Below the pieces are notes generated by a model. That model was given only the letters and a program-made list of their open reading frames with translations. It ran no database searches and had not been told where the DNA came from. Of a DNA stretch of 64,000 bases, positions 8,084 to 16,749 are shown one piece after another (the stretch's first letter is position 1; each line of letters begins with the position of its first letter). The position numbers and the translations under genes are program-made. Origin of the DNA: Pseudomonadota bacterium (lineage in GTDB: Bacteria; Pseudomonadota; Gammaproteobacteria; Burkholderiales; JABEVD01); contig JAJZRS010000011.1 in NCBI GenBank assembly GCA_021802545.1, positions 1 to 64,000 on the forward strand, given 5' to 3'.

Positions 8084-8730
8084 AGATGCCGCATCAATAT
8101 TCTGAAGAGAAGCGCTCGGCCATCTATCGTGTCATAGCCGAGAGGCGTGACATGCGCCATTTTACCAGCGCCCCGGTGCCGGAGGAGATTCTTCAAAGGG
8201 TACTGCATGCCGCCCACCAGGCCCCCAGCGTCGGGCTGATGCAGCCATGGCGGTTCATCCGCATCACGTCAGCGGATCTGCGAAGAAAAATTCATGCCCT
8301 GGTCGAGGCGGAACGCCAGCTGACTGCGAAAGCCATGGGAGAGCGGGATGAGGAATTCCTGAAGCTGAAGGTTGAAGGGGTACGCGAATGCGCCGAATTG
8401 CTCGTGGTGGTGCTGGCGCCGGACGATGGAACGATATTCGGGCGTCGTACTTTGCCAGAGATGAATCTGGCTTCGGTAGCCTGCGCAGTCCAGAATCTTT
8501 GGCTGGCGGCGCGAGCGGAAGGAGTGGGCATGGGCTGGGTTTCGCTTTTCGACCCGGCAGAGCTGGCTTCCCTTCTCGATGTTCCGGATGGCGGGAAACC
8601 CGTGGCTATTCTCTGCCTCGGTCAGGTCGATGAATTCTATGCCCTGCCAATGCTGCAGCTGGAAGGATGGCGCAACCCGAAACCCTTGTCGGAACTGCTT
8701 TTCGAGAACGGATGGGAATCCTCTTCATGA
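8080..8730 (+). CDS. bluB: 5,6-Dimethylbenzimidazole synthase
   Basis: BluB is a flavin-destroying nitroreductase-like enzyme that turns reduced FMN and oxygen into 5,6-dimethylbenzimidazole, the lower ligand of B12. The 216-residue protein shows the family pattern RRDMRHFTSAPVPEE, AAHQAPSVGLMQPWRF and GVGMGWVSLFDP. It overlaps cobB by ATGA and cbiB by four bases. Its presence means the organism can make the lower ligand under aerobic conditions; an unrelated nitroreductase is unlikely in this operon. Confidence 0.92.
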   Translation: MKMPHQYSEEKRSAIYRVIAERRDMRHFTSAPVPEEILQRVLHAAHQAPSVGLMQPWRFIRITSADLRRKIHALVEAERQLTAKAMGERDEEFLKLKVEGVRECAELLVVVLAPDDGTIFGRRTLPEMNLASVACAVQNLWLAARAEGVGMGWVSLFDPAELASLLDVPDGGKPVAILCLGQVDEFYALPMLQLEGWRNPKPLSELLFENGWESSS

Positions 8731-9659
8731 CCGGCAACTTCGATCCGCTCGTTGCCCTGCTGTCCGCAGTCATGCTCGATCTCGTCTTTGGCGAGCCGCG
8801 CCGCTTCCATCCTCTGGTCGGGCTAGGCTGGTTGATCGGCCAGATCGAATGCCTGTGCTATGGAAAGGCACCCTCCAGCATGATGCGCCTGCGCGGCCTG
8901 GTTGCAGTTCTTCTGCTCCTGGCGCCGCTTGTTGCGCTGGCTATTTGTCTGCAGCATTTTCTCGGCGTGGCGTTTTCCTCGATCGTTCTTTATTTTTCGA
9001 TCGCTCCGCGCAGTCTGCGCGAACATGCCATGCAGGTGGCCGGAGCTCTGGAAAATGGCGACTTGAGAGAAGCCAGGATTGCCGCTGGAAAAATGGTCAG
9101 CCGAGAGACGGGCCGGCTCGACGAAACAGGTGTCGCGCGGGCCACCATCGAATCTGTTCTGGAAAATGGCAGCGATGCCGTTTTCGCGGCGATATTCTGG
9201 TTCGCCTTGGCAGGTGCGCCTGGCGCGCTGCTCTACAGGGCGAGCAACACGCTGGACGCGATGTGGGGTTACCGCAACGAGCGCTACAACGAATTCGGAT
9301 GGGCGGCTGCCCGCCTGGATGACTTGCTGAACTTCATTCCTGCGCGACTCACCGCGATCAGCTATGCGCTGCTCGGCCATATTCCGAGTGCGCTTCGATG
9401 CTGGTCGCGACAGGCGCCAAAATGGGACAGTCCGAATGCAGGTCCGGTGATGGCGTCCGGTGCAGGAGCGCTGCAGGTGCGTCTGGGCGGTTTGGCCATC
9501 TATGGTGGGGAGTGCTGCGATCGCCCTTTGCTCGGCTGCGGCAATGAAGCCGAATGCAAAGACATCTTTCGTGCAATCCGGCTGGTGCAGCACACGCTCT
9601 ATCTGTGGCTGTTTGTTCTTTGTTGCACGGTTTTCGTGCCGAAAGGCTGGCATGCTTGA
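8727..9659 (+). CDS. cbiB: Adenosylcobinamide-phosphate synthase
   Basis: This membrane enzyme (CbiB, called CobD in Pseudomonas nomenclature) joins the aminopropanol arm to adenosylcobyric acid. The signature runs DLVFGEPRRFHPLVGLG near the N-terminus and SRETGRLDETGVARATIES mid-protein, with several membrane segments (strong ones at about 52-85 and at the C-terminus). I chose ATG 8727 for its ATGA overlap with bluB; the frame is open to 8667. It overlaps the following cobD gene by 8 bases. Confidence 0.92.
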   Translation: MTGNFDPLVALLSAVMLDLVFGEPRRFHPLVGLGWLIGQIECLCYGKAPSSMMRLRGLVAVLLLLAPLVALAICLQHFLGVAFSSIVLYFSIAPRSLREHAMQVAGALENGDLREARIAAGKMVSRETGRLDETGVARATIESVLENGSDAVFAAIFWFALAGAPGALLYRASNTLDAMWGYRNERYNEFGWAAARLDDLLNFIPARLTAISYALLGHIPSALRCWSRQAPKWDSPNAGPVMASGAGALQVRLGGLAIYGGECCDRPLLGCGNEAECKDIFRAIRLVQHTLYLWLFVLCCTVFVPKGWHA

Positions 9660-10632
9660 GCATGGCGGAAGACTTCTTGCCGCGGCCCGTCTTTACGGCA
9701 TACCTGAAGAAGATTGGCTGGATCTGTCGACTGGCATCAACCCGAACGGCTGGCCAGTTCCTTCTTTTCCCGGAGATCTCTGGCTGAGGCTCCCTCAGGA
9801 CGAAGACGGCCTGGAAGAAGCGGCAAAGGGCTATTACGGCACTTCACAGGCACTTCCAGTTGCCGGATCCCAGTCCTCGATCCACCTGCTTCCCCGATTG
9901 CGGGAACGGTCCAGGGTCGCAATCCTGGATCCGGGCTACAGCGAGCATGCTCATGCCTGGAGAAAACACGGACATGAAGTCGTGAGTGTTCCGGAGAGCG
10001 GAATTCTCGATCTGGCAGAATCCGCACAGGTTGTAGTCGTCATCAACCCAAACAATCCTACGGGAAAACTGTTCAGCCGGCAGGAGTTGCTTGCCGCCCA
10101 CGGCAAACTGGCCGGAAGGGGAGGCTGGCTCATCGTCGACGAGGCATTCATGGACGCAACCCCTGATTGTAGCCTTTCAAGGGATTGTCCGCTCGAAGGG
10201 CTGATCGTCCTTCGTTCGGTAGGCAAGTTTTTCGGGCTGGCCGGCGCAAGGGTCGGATTTGTCCTGGCCGAGGAAAATATTTTGGATGCGCTGAAGGAAG
10301 AAATGGGCCCTTGGGCGATCGCCGCGCCTTCCAGGCATGCTGCGAGGCTTGCCTTGAAAGACCGGTCCTGGCAGGAAAATGCGCGGCTTGCATTGCAGCC
10401 GAGATCCCGCTCTCTTGCACAGGTGCTGGAATCCGGAGGTTTGCAGGTTTGTGGCGGAACGCCGCTTTTCCAGTGGGTGCTCTGCGCGGAAGCACCTCGT
10501 CTTTTCGATGTCTTGGCACGACAAGGAATACTTGTTCGCCGTTTCGACTGTCCATCCGGCCTGCGCTTCGGCTTGCCCAGAGACGACGAAGATCTCGATC
10601 GACTGGCTGGTGCATTGGAGAACCTGGCATGA
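9652..10632 (+). CDS. cobD: L-threonine-O-3-phosphate decarboxylase
   Basis: A PLP enzyme of the aminotransferase class I/II fold. It decarboxylates threonine phosphate to give the aminopropanol phosphate used by CbiB. The 326 residues include [15 protein letters not shown] at the start, NPNNPTG, and the PLP lysine in [17 protein letters not shown] histidinol-phosphate aminotransferase is the closest relative, but the N-terminal HGG and the cob context favour CobD (CobC in Pseudomonas naming). It starts inside the last codons of cbiB and overlaps cobQ by ATGA. Confidence 0.9.
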   Translation: MLEHGGRLLAAARLYGIPEEDWLDLSTGINPNGWPVPSFPGDLWLRLPQDEDGLEEAAKGYYGTSQALPVAGSQSSIHLLPRLRERSRVAILDPGYSEHAHAWRKHGHEVVSVPESGILDLAESAQVVVVINPNNPTGKLFSRQELLAAHGKLAGRGGWLIVDEAFMDATPDCSLSRDCPLEGLIVLRSVGKFFGLAGARVGFVLAEENILDALKEEMGPWAIAAPSRHAARLALKDRSWQENARLALQPRSRSLAQVLESGGLQVCGGTPLFQWVLCAEAPRLFDVLARQGILVRRFDCPSGLRFGLPRDDEDLDRLAGALENLA

Positions 10633-12095
10633 ACGTGCGCACCTTGATGGTCCAGGGCACGACATCGGACGCCGGGAAAAGCACCCTCGTTACCGGATTA
10701 TGCCGCTGGCTGGTTCGGCAAGGGGTTTCAGTTGCTCCGTTCAAGCCGCAGAATATGGCCCTGAACAGCGCAGTGACCGGCGACGGAGGGGAGATCGGTC
10801 GTGCCCAGGCGGTCCAGGCTCATGCGGCGATGATCCAGCCACACACCGACATGAACCCGGTTTTATTGAAGCCCAACAGCGATACGGGAGCCCAGGTCAT
10901 CATCAATGGAAAAGCCATTGGAAACATGGATGCTCTCGAATACCACGAATACAAGAAAATGGCGAAAAATGCCGTCTTCCAATCCTATGAAAGCCTTTGC
11001 AAAAAATATAAAGCCGTCATCGTGGAAGGCGCGGGAAGCCCGGCCGAAATCAACCTGAGAAAAAATGACATCGCCAACATGGGCTTCGCCGAAGAAGCGG
11101 ATTGTCCGGTCATCCTGATTGCGGACATCGACAGGGGAGGAGTATTCGCGCATATCGTCGGGACCCTGGAACTCCTTTCTGAAAGCGAAAGAAGGAGGGT
11201 GAAGGGATTCGTCGTCAATCGGTTCCGCGGCAACCTTTCGCTTCTCAAACCGGGGCTCGAGTGGCTCGAGAAGCATACGGGAAAACCCGTGATCGGCGTC
11301 CTGCCTTATCTGCATGGACTGCACCTCGAAGCTGAGGATGCGATTCCGGTAATGAGCACAGCGTCAGACGCCAGGAAAATCCGCGTGATCGTACCTGCAT
11401 TGCCCCATATCAGCAATCATACCGATTTCGACCCGCTCCGCCTGCATCCTCAGGTGGAATTCGCTTTCGTCCCGATGGGTGAAGCAGTTCCATCAGCCGA
11501 TCTCGTCATTTTGCCGGGGAGCAAATCGGTGAGATCCGACCTCGAAATCCTGAGAAAATCGGGATGGGAAATGGTGATCTCGAGGCATCTCCGTTACGGG
11601 GGAAAGGTCATGGGAATTTGCGGGGGGCTGCAGATGCTGGGCGAACGCATCAGCGACCCCCTCGGCCTGGAAGGCGAAGCGGGAAGCAGCGAGGGACTGG
11701 GCTTCTTGAATCTTACGACGACGCTCGAAGCGGAAAAGCAGTTGCGCAATTCGGTCGGCACGTTGCTTCTGGGGAATGTGCCCATATCCGGCTACGAGAT
11801 CCACGCCGGCGTCTCGACCGGACCCGCACTCGAAAGCCCTGCGCTGCGCCTTGAGCACGGCCATGACGGGGCGCTTTCAGAAGATGGTCAGATCCTCGCC
11901 ACCTATCTGCATGGCCTGTTCGAGATGGCTGAAGCTACGCGTACCATTCTGCGCTGGGCAGGGCTTTCCGAAGCCATGCCTTACGATTATCGCGCCCGGC
12001 GCGAATCGGAGATCGACCGCCTCGCGGATGAAGTGGAAAAGCATCTCGACATGGAAATGCTGATTAAGATCATGGATGAAAAATGCTCGAACTGA
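10629..12095 (+). CDS. cobQ: Cobyric acid synthase
   Basis: CobQ/CbiP amidates the b, d, e and g side chains of adenosylcobyrinate a,c-diamide using glutamine and ATP. The 488-residue protein starts [19 protein letters not shown] (phosphate loop), continues [10 protein letters not shown], and has the amidotransferase nucleophile in [13 protein letters not shown] and a late histidine in TYLHGLFE. It overlaps cobD and cobU by 4 and 13 bases, consistent with translational coupling. Confidence 0.95.
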   Translation: MNVRTLMVQGTTSDAGKSTLVTGLCRWLVRQGVSVAPFKPQNMALNSAVTGDGGEIGRAQAVQAHAAMIQPHTDMNPVLLKPNSDTGAQVIINGKAIGNMDALEYHEYKKMAKNAVFQSYESLCKKYKAVIVEGAGSPAEINLRKNDIANMGFAEEADCPVILIADIDRGGVFAHIVGTLELLSESERRRVKGFVVNRFRGNLSLLKPGLEWLEKHTGKPVIGVLPYLHGLHLEAEDAIPVMSTASDARKIRVIVPALPHISNHTDFDPLRLHPQVEFAFVPMGEAVPSADLVILPGSKSVRSDLEILRKSGWEMVISRHLRYGGKVMGICGGLQMLGERISDPLGLEGEAGSSEGLGFLNLTTTLEAEKQLRNSVGTLLLGNVPISGYEIHAGVSTGPALESPALRLEHGHDGALSEDGQILATYLHGLFEMAEATRTILRWAGLSEAMPYDYRARRESEIDRLADEVEKHLDMEMLIKIMDEKCSN

Positions 12096-12601
12096 TATTG
12101 GGAGGCGTGCGCTCGGGGAAAAGCAGTCTTGCGGAAAAGCGCGCGATGGATTCCGGATTGCAGGTTGTTTATATTGCAACGGCTGAGATGCTTGACGAAG
12201 AGATGCAGGAGCGCATCAAACGCCACAAAATGAGGAGACCGGAAGAGTGGGTTCTGATCGAGGCTGGCGCGAATCTCGCCGAAATCCTTCATCGTGAGTG
12301 TCGTCATGACCGCTGCATCCTCGTCGACTGCCTGACGCTCTGGGTGACGAGGATGCTTTGCAATGGCGACGATGCGGTGATGAAGCGGGAAATCGGCTCG
12401 CTGCTCGATGGCCTATCCGGACTTCCTGGAAAGCTCATCTTCGTGAGCAACGAGACCAACATGGGCGTCGTCCCGATGGGCGATTTGTCTCGCCGTTATT
12501 GCGACGAAATGGGCAGGCTGCATCAGCAGCTCGGGAAATTGTGCGATGTGGTGGCGCTGACCGTGGCCGGACTGCCTCTGTGCATCAAGGGATCGATGTA
12601 A
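12083..12601 (+). CDS. cobU: Adenosylcobinamide kinase/guanylyltransferase
   Basis: A bifunctional enzyme that phosphorylates adenosylcobinamide and then transfers GMP to it. The 172-residue protein has the P-loop [12 protein letters not shown] and the GMP-accepting histidine region [24 protein letters not shown] and [19 protein letters not shown] are further family signatures. It overlaps cobQ by 13 bases. The product, adenosylcobinamide-GDP, is used by CobS at the end of the run. Confidence 0.95.
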   Translation: MLELILGGVRSGKSSLAEKRAMDSGLQVVYIATAEMLDEEMQERIKRHKMRRPEEWVLIEAGANLAEILHRECRHDRCILVDCLTLWVTRMLCNGDDAVMKREIGSLLDGLSGLPGKLIFVSNETNMGVVPMGDLSRRYCDEMGRLHQQLGKLCDVVALTVAGLPLCIKGSM

Positions 12602-12618
12602 CCAACGAATCGGAAAAT

Positions 12619-13671
12619 ATGGAAAATGGATGGATTTCGATGCCATGCGCGTCATCGGACGAATTGGCGAGATCTGCCGCTCTGGCAAGGCAGGGACAAC
12701 TCACGAAGCCTCCCGGCGCGCTCGGCAGGCTAGAGGATATCGCCGTGCAGTTCGCCGCCTGGCAGGGCGATGAATTCCCCAAAATAGACAAGGTGCATAT
12801 CAGCATTTTCGCTTCCGATCATGGCGTAGCGGAGGAAGGCGTTTCTCTTTTTCCCCAGGCGGTGACAGGGGAAATGGTCAGGAATTTCGCCAGGGGAGGC
12901 GCTGCGATCAGCGTGCTAGCGAGGTCGCTCGGATCGTCCCTCGAAGTAATCAACCTGGGGACGATTTTCGAGATCGAACCCATGCCAGATGTTTTGGACG
13001 AGCGCATCGCGCAAGGAACCGCTAATTTTGCGAAAGGCCCTGCCATGACGGAAGGACAGTTGGGCGAGGCCATGAATTCCGGGAGAAATGCAGCGCTGCG
13101 CGCCAAGCAGAGCGGAGCGGATCTTTTCATCGGCGGGGAAATGGGGATAGCCAACACCACATCAGCGTCGGCGATTGCCTGTGCACTGCTTCGGGCCTCG
13201 CCCGATTGCCTGGCCGGCCCGGGAACAGGGCTTGACGAGCACGGCGTGAAGCGCAAGGCGAGCGTGATCGAACAGGCACTCGCCCTGCACCATCTCCATG
13301 CGGACGACCCTATCGAGATTCTTCGCCGCGTCGGCGGTTTCGAGATAGCCGGGCTGGCCGGCGCATATATCGCTTCCGCACAATACGGCATTCCTGTGCT
13401 TGTCGACGGTTTCATCAGCTCTGTTGCCGCCTTGCTTGCCGTGCGGATCAACCCTTCCGTTCGCGGCTGGATGATGTTCGCCCATGCATCCGCTGAGCCC
13501 GGGCACCGTCATGTCCTGTCGGATCTCGCCGCCGAGCCGCTTTTTCAGCTCGGCATGAGGCTTGGCGAAGGGAGCGGGGCTGCGGCTGCCGTTCCGATCC
13601 TGAGACTCGCATGCGATTTGCACGGAAAAATGGCCACCTTTCTCGAAGCAGGTGTCAGTGAGCAGGAGTGA
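12619..13671 (+). CDS. cobT: Nicotinate-nucleotide:dimethylbenzimidazole phosphoribosyltransferase
   Basis: CobT activates the lower ligand made by BluB, giving alpha-ribazole phosphate. The 350-residue protein from ATG 12619 has [48 protein letters not shown] and, near the end, [14 protein letters not shown] with the Glu of SAEPGH expected as catalytic base. It follows cobU by 17 bases. An earlier in-frame extension would overlap cobU extensively and is unlikely. Confidence 0.94.
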   Translation: MENGWISMPCASSDELARSAALARQGQLTKPPGALGRLEDIAVQFAAWQGDEFPKIDKVHISIFASDHGVAEEGVSLFPQAVTGEMVRNFARGGAAISVLARSLGSSLEVINLGTIFEIEPMPDVLDERIAQGTANFAKGPAMTEGQLGEAMNSGRNAALRAKQSGADLFIGGEMGIANTTSASAIACALLRASPDCLAGPGTGLDEHGVKRKASVIEQALALHHLHADDPIEILRRVGGFEIAGLAGAYIASAQYGIPVLVDGFISSVAALLAVRINPSVRGWMMFAHASAEPGHRHVLSDLAAEPLFQLGMRLGEGSGAAAAVPILRLACDLHGKMATFLEAGVSEQE

Positions 13672-14251
13672 ACCTGTTCTGGTCACGGTGCTTCGCCACG
13701 GAAATGTGGAAGGCCCGTCCGGCGTGCTGCGTGGCTCATGCGACGCAGCCCTCAGCGAAGAGGGAATGATGCAGATGAATCGGATTTTGGCAAAGCTGGA
13801 AAGCGAATCTTTCGATTTGGTCGCCACTTCGCCGCTGCGCAGATGCCGCGATTTCGCCGTCGATTATGCCGGGCGCATTGGTCTGCCTTTGCAGGTGGTT
13901 CCGGATTTCCGTGAAATCGACTTCGGCTTGTGGGAAGGGCTGATGCCTGGCGGGGCGGCATGCCCTGCGGATGAATACCGTGCCTTCATGGATGGGAGAC
14001 ATGCCCCTCCTCTGGGAGAATCCATTTCCAAGCTTCGCACGCGGGTTTCAAAGGGATGGGCCGAATGGATGGCGGAATCTGCGGGCGCCAATCGCCTGCT
14101 CGTTACGCACGCCGGGGTGATGCGTGCGCTGCTCATGGAGCTTTTCGGGTTTACGCCAAAACAGACGTTTCGGATCGCTTTGCCGGAAGCCGCCTGTCTG
14201 CGCATATCCCATCTCGATGGTCAAACGCCGTTTCTGCTCTCCCTCAACTGA
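13652..14251 (+). CDS. cobC: Alpha-ribazole phosphatase
   Basis: A histidine phosphatase of the phosphoglycerate-mutase type. It removes phosphate from alpha-ribazole phosphate or from adenosylcobalamin phosphate. The RHG motif is present as VLRHGNVEG; the second histidine is in [11 protein letters not shown], with [10 protein letters not shown] in between. The start is GTG (13652 or 13658), overlapping cobT by up to 20 bases. Function is assigned on family plus location; without the cluster it would be called a generic phosphatase. Confidence 0.88.
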   Translation: MSVSRSEPVLVTVLRHGNVEGPSGVLRGSCDAALSEEGMMQMNRILAKLESESFDLVATSPLRRCRDFAVDYAGRIGLPLQVVPDFREIDFGLWEGLMPGGAACPADEYRAFMDGRHAPPLGESISKLRTRVSKGWAEWMAESAGANRLLVTHAGVMRALLMELFGFTPKQTFRIALPEAACLRISHLDGQTPFLLSLN

Positions 14252-14256
14252 ACGCC

Positions 14257-15003
14257 ATGCGTAACTTGATCCATGCAATGCAACTCCTCACCAGGCTTCC
14301 CATGCCGAAACTGCCGGGTACTGCGAAACCAACCCAGGGTGCATCCTGGTTTCCCATGGTGGGCCTTGTCATCGGCTTGTTTCTGGGGGCGGCACTGTGG
14401 GTTGGAAGCAGACTGAACCCATGGCTCGGCGCGTTGCTCAGCCTTCTGGTTTGGGTATGGATTACAGGTGCACTGCATCTGGACGGTTTGGCTGACATGA
14501 GCGATGCGTTGGGGGCGGCTCACCGCAACCGGGAAAAGTTTCTGGAGATTCTTGCAGATCCCCATCTAGGCACGTTTGGCGCTGTCAGTCTTATTCTTCA
14601 GCTTGCAACCAAGCTTATCCTCTTGATGCTCCTCGCCAAGGAAGGCCATTTCTGGGCGCTTGTTCTCGTTTCTGCATGGGCGAGACTCGGACCGCTCTTC
14701 TGGGCAAGGTTGCCTCCTTTAAAATCAGGCATGGGCGAACGCTTTGGCGCGGAAATGTCTCCTTACGCGCCATGGCTATGGATTTTCTTGTTATCCCTTC
14801 TCAGTTTGCCAAACCCGGTATTATTGTGCGCTCCCCTCGGGATCTGGATTTGGCGGGGATTTCTTTCAAGGCGCATGGGCGGTATGACCGGAGATCTGCT
14901 TGGTGCCGGCATCGAGATGCTGGAGAGCGCATTTCTTCTGGTGTTGGTGGGAACAACTGGTTTCACACCAATCTCAAATCAGCTAAGCACATTATTCAGC
15001 TGA
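14257..15003 (+). CDS. cobS: Adenosylcobinamide-GDP ribazoletransferase (cobalamin synthase)
   Basis: CobS is the integral membrane enzyme that joins adenosylcobinamide-GDP with alpha-ribazole to complete B12. The 248-residue protein shows several membrane helices and the family motifs MQLLTRLPMP, HLDGLADMSDALG and MGGMTGDLLGAGIE. It starts 5 bases after cobC and closes the cob run. No terminator hairpin is obvious behind it. Confidence 0.93.
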   Translation: MRNLIHAMQLLTRLPMPKLPGTAKPTQGASWFPMVGLVIGLFLGAALWVGSRLNPWLGALLSLLVWVWITGALHLDGLADMSDALGAAHRNREKFLEILADPHLGTFGAVSLILQLATKLILLMLLAKEGHFWALVLVSAWARLGPLFWARLPPLKSGMGERFGAEMSPYAPWLWIFLLSLLSLPNPVLLCAPLGIWIWRGFLSRRMGGMTGDLLGAGIEMLESAFLLVLVGTTGFTPISNQLSTLFS

Positions 15004-15306
15004 AAAATTTGTCGCCAATTTCGTGATTCCTTCTGAAAAGTCGAGGCGTTGTCCTAAATTTGATTTACTGAGTGACTGCTGCACTCTGGATCCTGCCGTT
15101 TAACCTCTGAACACATGACTGGCGGCAAAGGGCACATTTCAACCGACCTAATTGATACAGTATCCAATGTCGATGCGTTACCGTAACGCATTACAGTAAC
15201 ACTCGCCTCGCAAAGAATTACGAGTAACCACTTTTTCCCCCTTACCGAAATTACAAACTCATGCAGTCCATTTCCTTGTGCAATGACAACTACACAAGGA
15301 AATTTC
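15004..15306. other. Gene-free junction after the B12 module
   Basis: No coding frame is convincing here. The stretch holds the palindromic operator-like site described separately and probably the promoter of the gene at 15307. It marks the change from the GC-rich cob run to the accessory segment on its right. Confidence 0.5.
15174..15190. promoter_or_regulatory. Perfect palindrome, likely operator
   Basis: TGCGTTACCGTAACGCA is an exact 8+1+8 palindrome. It is followed at 15191 by the related half-palindrome TTACAGTAAC and, near 15221, by TTACGAGTAA. Repeats of a GTTAC/GTAAC word upstream of a small basic protein gene look like operators or short iterons. Confidence 0.55.
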
Positions 15307-15654
15307 ATGAGCACAATTCCAGAACACACTGAGGATGAAGACGTTCACTTGGCCGAGCAACACGGTCTGGTGAAAACCACGGCTTACATTCGCAACAACT
15401 CAGAGAAACAGCGAACTGCTGGAGCTGAGCGCGTTGCGAAGCATAGGCAAAAGAAAAAGGCGCAGGGGCTCGTGCAGGTTGATCTTCCTGTTTCCATCGC
15501 CGATGAAATCAAGGCGTCCGGCTCGTTTGCAGACTGGTTTAATCAGTTCCGGCGGTTATCGAGCCAAGAAAGCACGGAAATTAATCAAGCCATTGAAATA
15601 GCGAATAGGATTGCTAAGTTTCCCCGCTGGCTACGGCGGTTGCTTGATGTATAG
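15307..15654 (+). CDS. Small basic protein, possible DNA-binding regulator
   Basis: The 115-residue product starts at ATG 15307, with AGGAAA upstream (the frame is open to 15283). A lysine/arginine/glutamine-rich helix (RVAKHRQKKKAQGLVQV) is followed by DLPVSIADEIKASGSFADW, which resembles a ribbon-helix-helix strand and helix. I recognise no precise family. The operator-like palindrome 117 bases upstream fits an autoregulated plasmid- or island-type protein. A terminator follows. Confidence 0.55.
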   Translation: MSTIPEHTEDEDVHLAEQHGLVKTTAYIRNNSEKQRTAGAERVAKHRQKKKAQGLVQVDLPVSIADEIKASGSFADWFNQFRRLSSQESTEINQAIEIANRIAKFPRWLRRLLDV

Positions 15655-15662
15655 AGTCCTTC

Positions 15663-15697
15663 AACAGGAATCACGAAAGTGATTCCTGTTTTTTTAT
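15663..15697. terminator. Rho-independent terminator, possibly bidirectional
   Basis: AACAGGAATCAC and GTGATTCCTGTT form a 12-bp stem around a GAAA loop, followed by a run of seven T. It lies just past the stop codon at 15654; the mirrored strand could also serve the leftward frame ending at 15694. Confidence 0.9.
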
Positions 15698-15900
15698 TCA
15701 AATTTAGAAATTACATCCCCATTCCTCCCGAAGAGAAAATGTCGAACGACCCCATTCGAGTTCTGGACGGCAATAGTAAATGCCTTGAGACGTGAGAGGC
15801 GCATTGCACTCGATCGATGCAAAGCGACCGCACCTATTGACCCAGAGCTAACGCCTGATAGAATCACCTCACCATTTTTCTTTTCCTGGAGCGCCTTCAC
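15694..15900 (-). CDS. Doubtful small leftward gene
   Basis: A 68-residue frame beginning at GTG 15900. The sequence is protein-like (AFTIAVQNSNGVVRHFLFG) but matches nothing I recognise, and there is no strong ribosome site. It would be convergent with the gene at 15307, sharing its terminator, and divergent from the gene at 15933. Confidence 0.3.
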   Translation of the reverse strand: MKALQEKKNGEVILSGVSSGSIGAVALHRSSAMRLSRLKAFTIAVQNSNGVVRHFLFGRNGDVISKFE

Positions 15901-15932
15901 AGGGAAGGTGCGCCTCTCGAAAGGAAAGAAAA

Positions 15933-16151
15933 ATGCGTCAAACTGTATACGCCGTTCATACTGCCTCTGGAATCACCTTCTTTATCGAGGCAAGCAGTTA
16001 CCAGGAAGCCAGGCTGCGCGCCTCGGATCCAACGATTGGCAAAGAGATCGCCAGCATGATTGTCAGTGCCGTTTCTGAAATCCGTGAATTTCACGCTTGC
16101 AAAGGAGCTGCTCGAGGAAAACTTTTTTTCGGAAAAGAGTTCTTTACCTGA
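15933..16151 (+). CDS. Small protein of unknown function
   Basis: A 72-residue frame starts at ATG 15933, with AAAGGAAAG 6 bases upstream, which supports translation. The first half, VYAVHTASGITFFIEASSYQEARLRASD, looks like a compact alpha/beta fold. The tail after residue 55 looks less protein-like. No family is recognised; the neighbours suggest an island gene. Confidence 0.45.
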   Translation: MRQTVYAVHTASGITFFIEASSYQEARLRASDPTIGKEIASMIVSAVSEIREFHACKGAARGKLFFGKEFFT

Positions 16152-16179
16152 CCTGGTGTGCGGGTCTTGAGAGACTTCG

Positions 16180-16460
16180 ATTCTGTCATTGCGGCCAACG
16201 AGCCGCCCACCGCACTCTAATGCTGCGACGGGGTTGGAGCGGAAGGCTGTCAATGCTGGTCGTCTGGTCGTGGAATAAATAAGGGCTGTTGCCGCTCAAC
16301 GAGCGGCGACGGTGTGCTTGTTTATGCCGCGAAAGCCGGGCGGCCACCCGCAGGGCTTGGCATTGACAGGCTGAAGCGACTATAAGCTTTGCAACGACGG
16401 GGCCGATGTTGATAAACACGGCCCCGGTTGCCACCCGGCGAGGGGCCGGGAAGAAATATG
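16180..16460. other. Hairpin-dense non-coding block
   Basis: There is no convincing gene from 16152 to 16506. The block contains GCCGCTC-AAC-GAGCGGC at 16291-16307, the exact arms CGGGGCCG/CGGCCCCG at 16398-16426, and the word GGTTGCCACCC at 16427, which recurs near 19537. The structure suggests RNA or a mobile-element end rather than protein. Confidence 0.5.
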
Positions 16461-16506
16461 ATCAGCTTGAACGAGAATAACAATATGGGCAGATCATATC
16501 AGTGAT

Positions 16507-16725
16507 TCATTTCTTTCCAACGATTCCCAGAAGGTAAACTAATCCCATGAAAAATAATATTACAGATACGAACATCCCCAATTTATCCCCGAATCTGATC
16601 ATGAGCATTTGCCAGAAACTGTCGAATACTTGAACGCCAGCTTCATTGGTTCGTTCGAATCGACTTTTCTTCACAAAGATAAAAAGCCCAACACTAACAG
16701 CCATAAGTATGATGCCTATCAACAT
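16507..16725 (-). CDS. Small two-helix membrane protein beside the AAA ATPase
   Basis: A 72-residue protein with an ideal ribosome site (AAAGGAGGAA) before its ATG. It has a hydrophobic N-terminal segment (IGIILMAVSVGLFIFV), a middle stretch of about 30 residues, then a second segment (MFVSVILFFMGLVYLLGIV). The family is unknown. It is 24 bases downstream of the double-AAA+ ATPase on the same strand, so the two are probably co-expressed and may form a membrane complex. Confidence 0.6.
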   Translation of the reverse strand: MLIGIILMAVSVGLFIFVKKSRFERTNEAGVQVFDSFWQMLMIRFGDKLGMFVSVILFFMGLVYLLGIVGKK

Positions 16726-16749
16726 TACATTTCCTCCTTTTAAAAGTCG

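Noticed and set aside
16363-16386. TTGACA followed by TATAAG as a promoter
   Set aside because: The spacing is only 12 bases, far from the usual 16-18.
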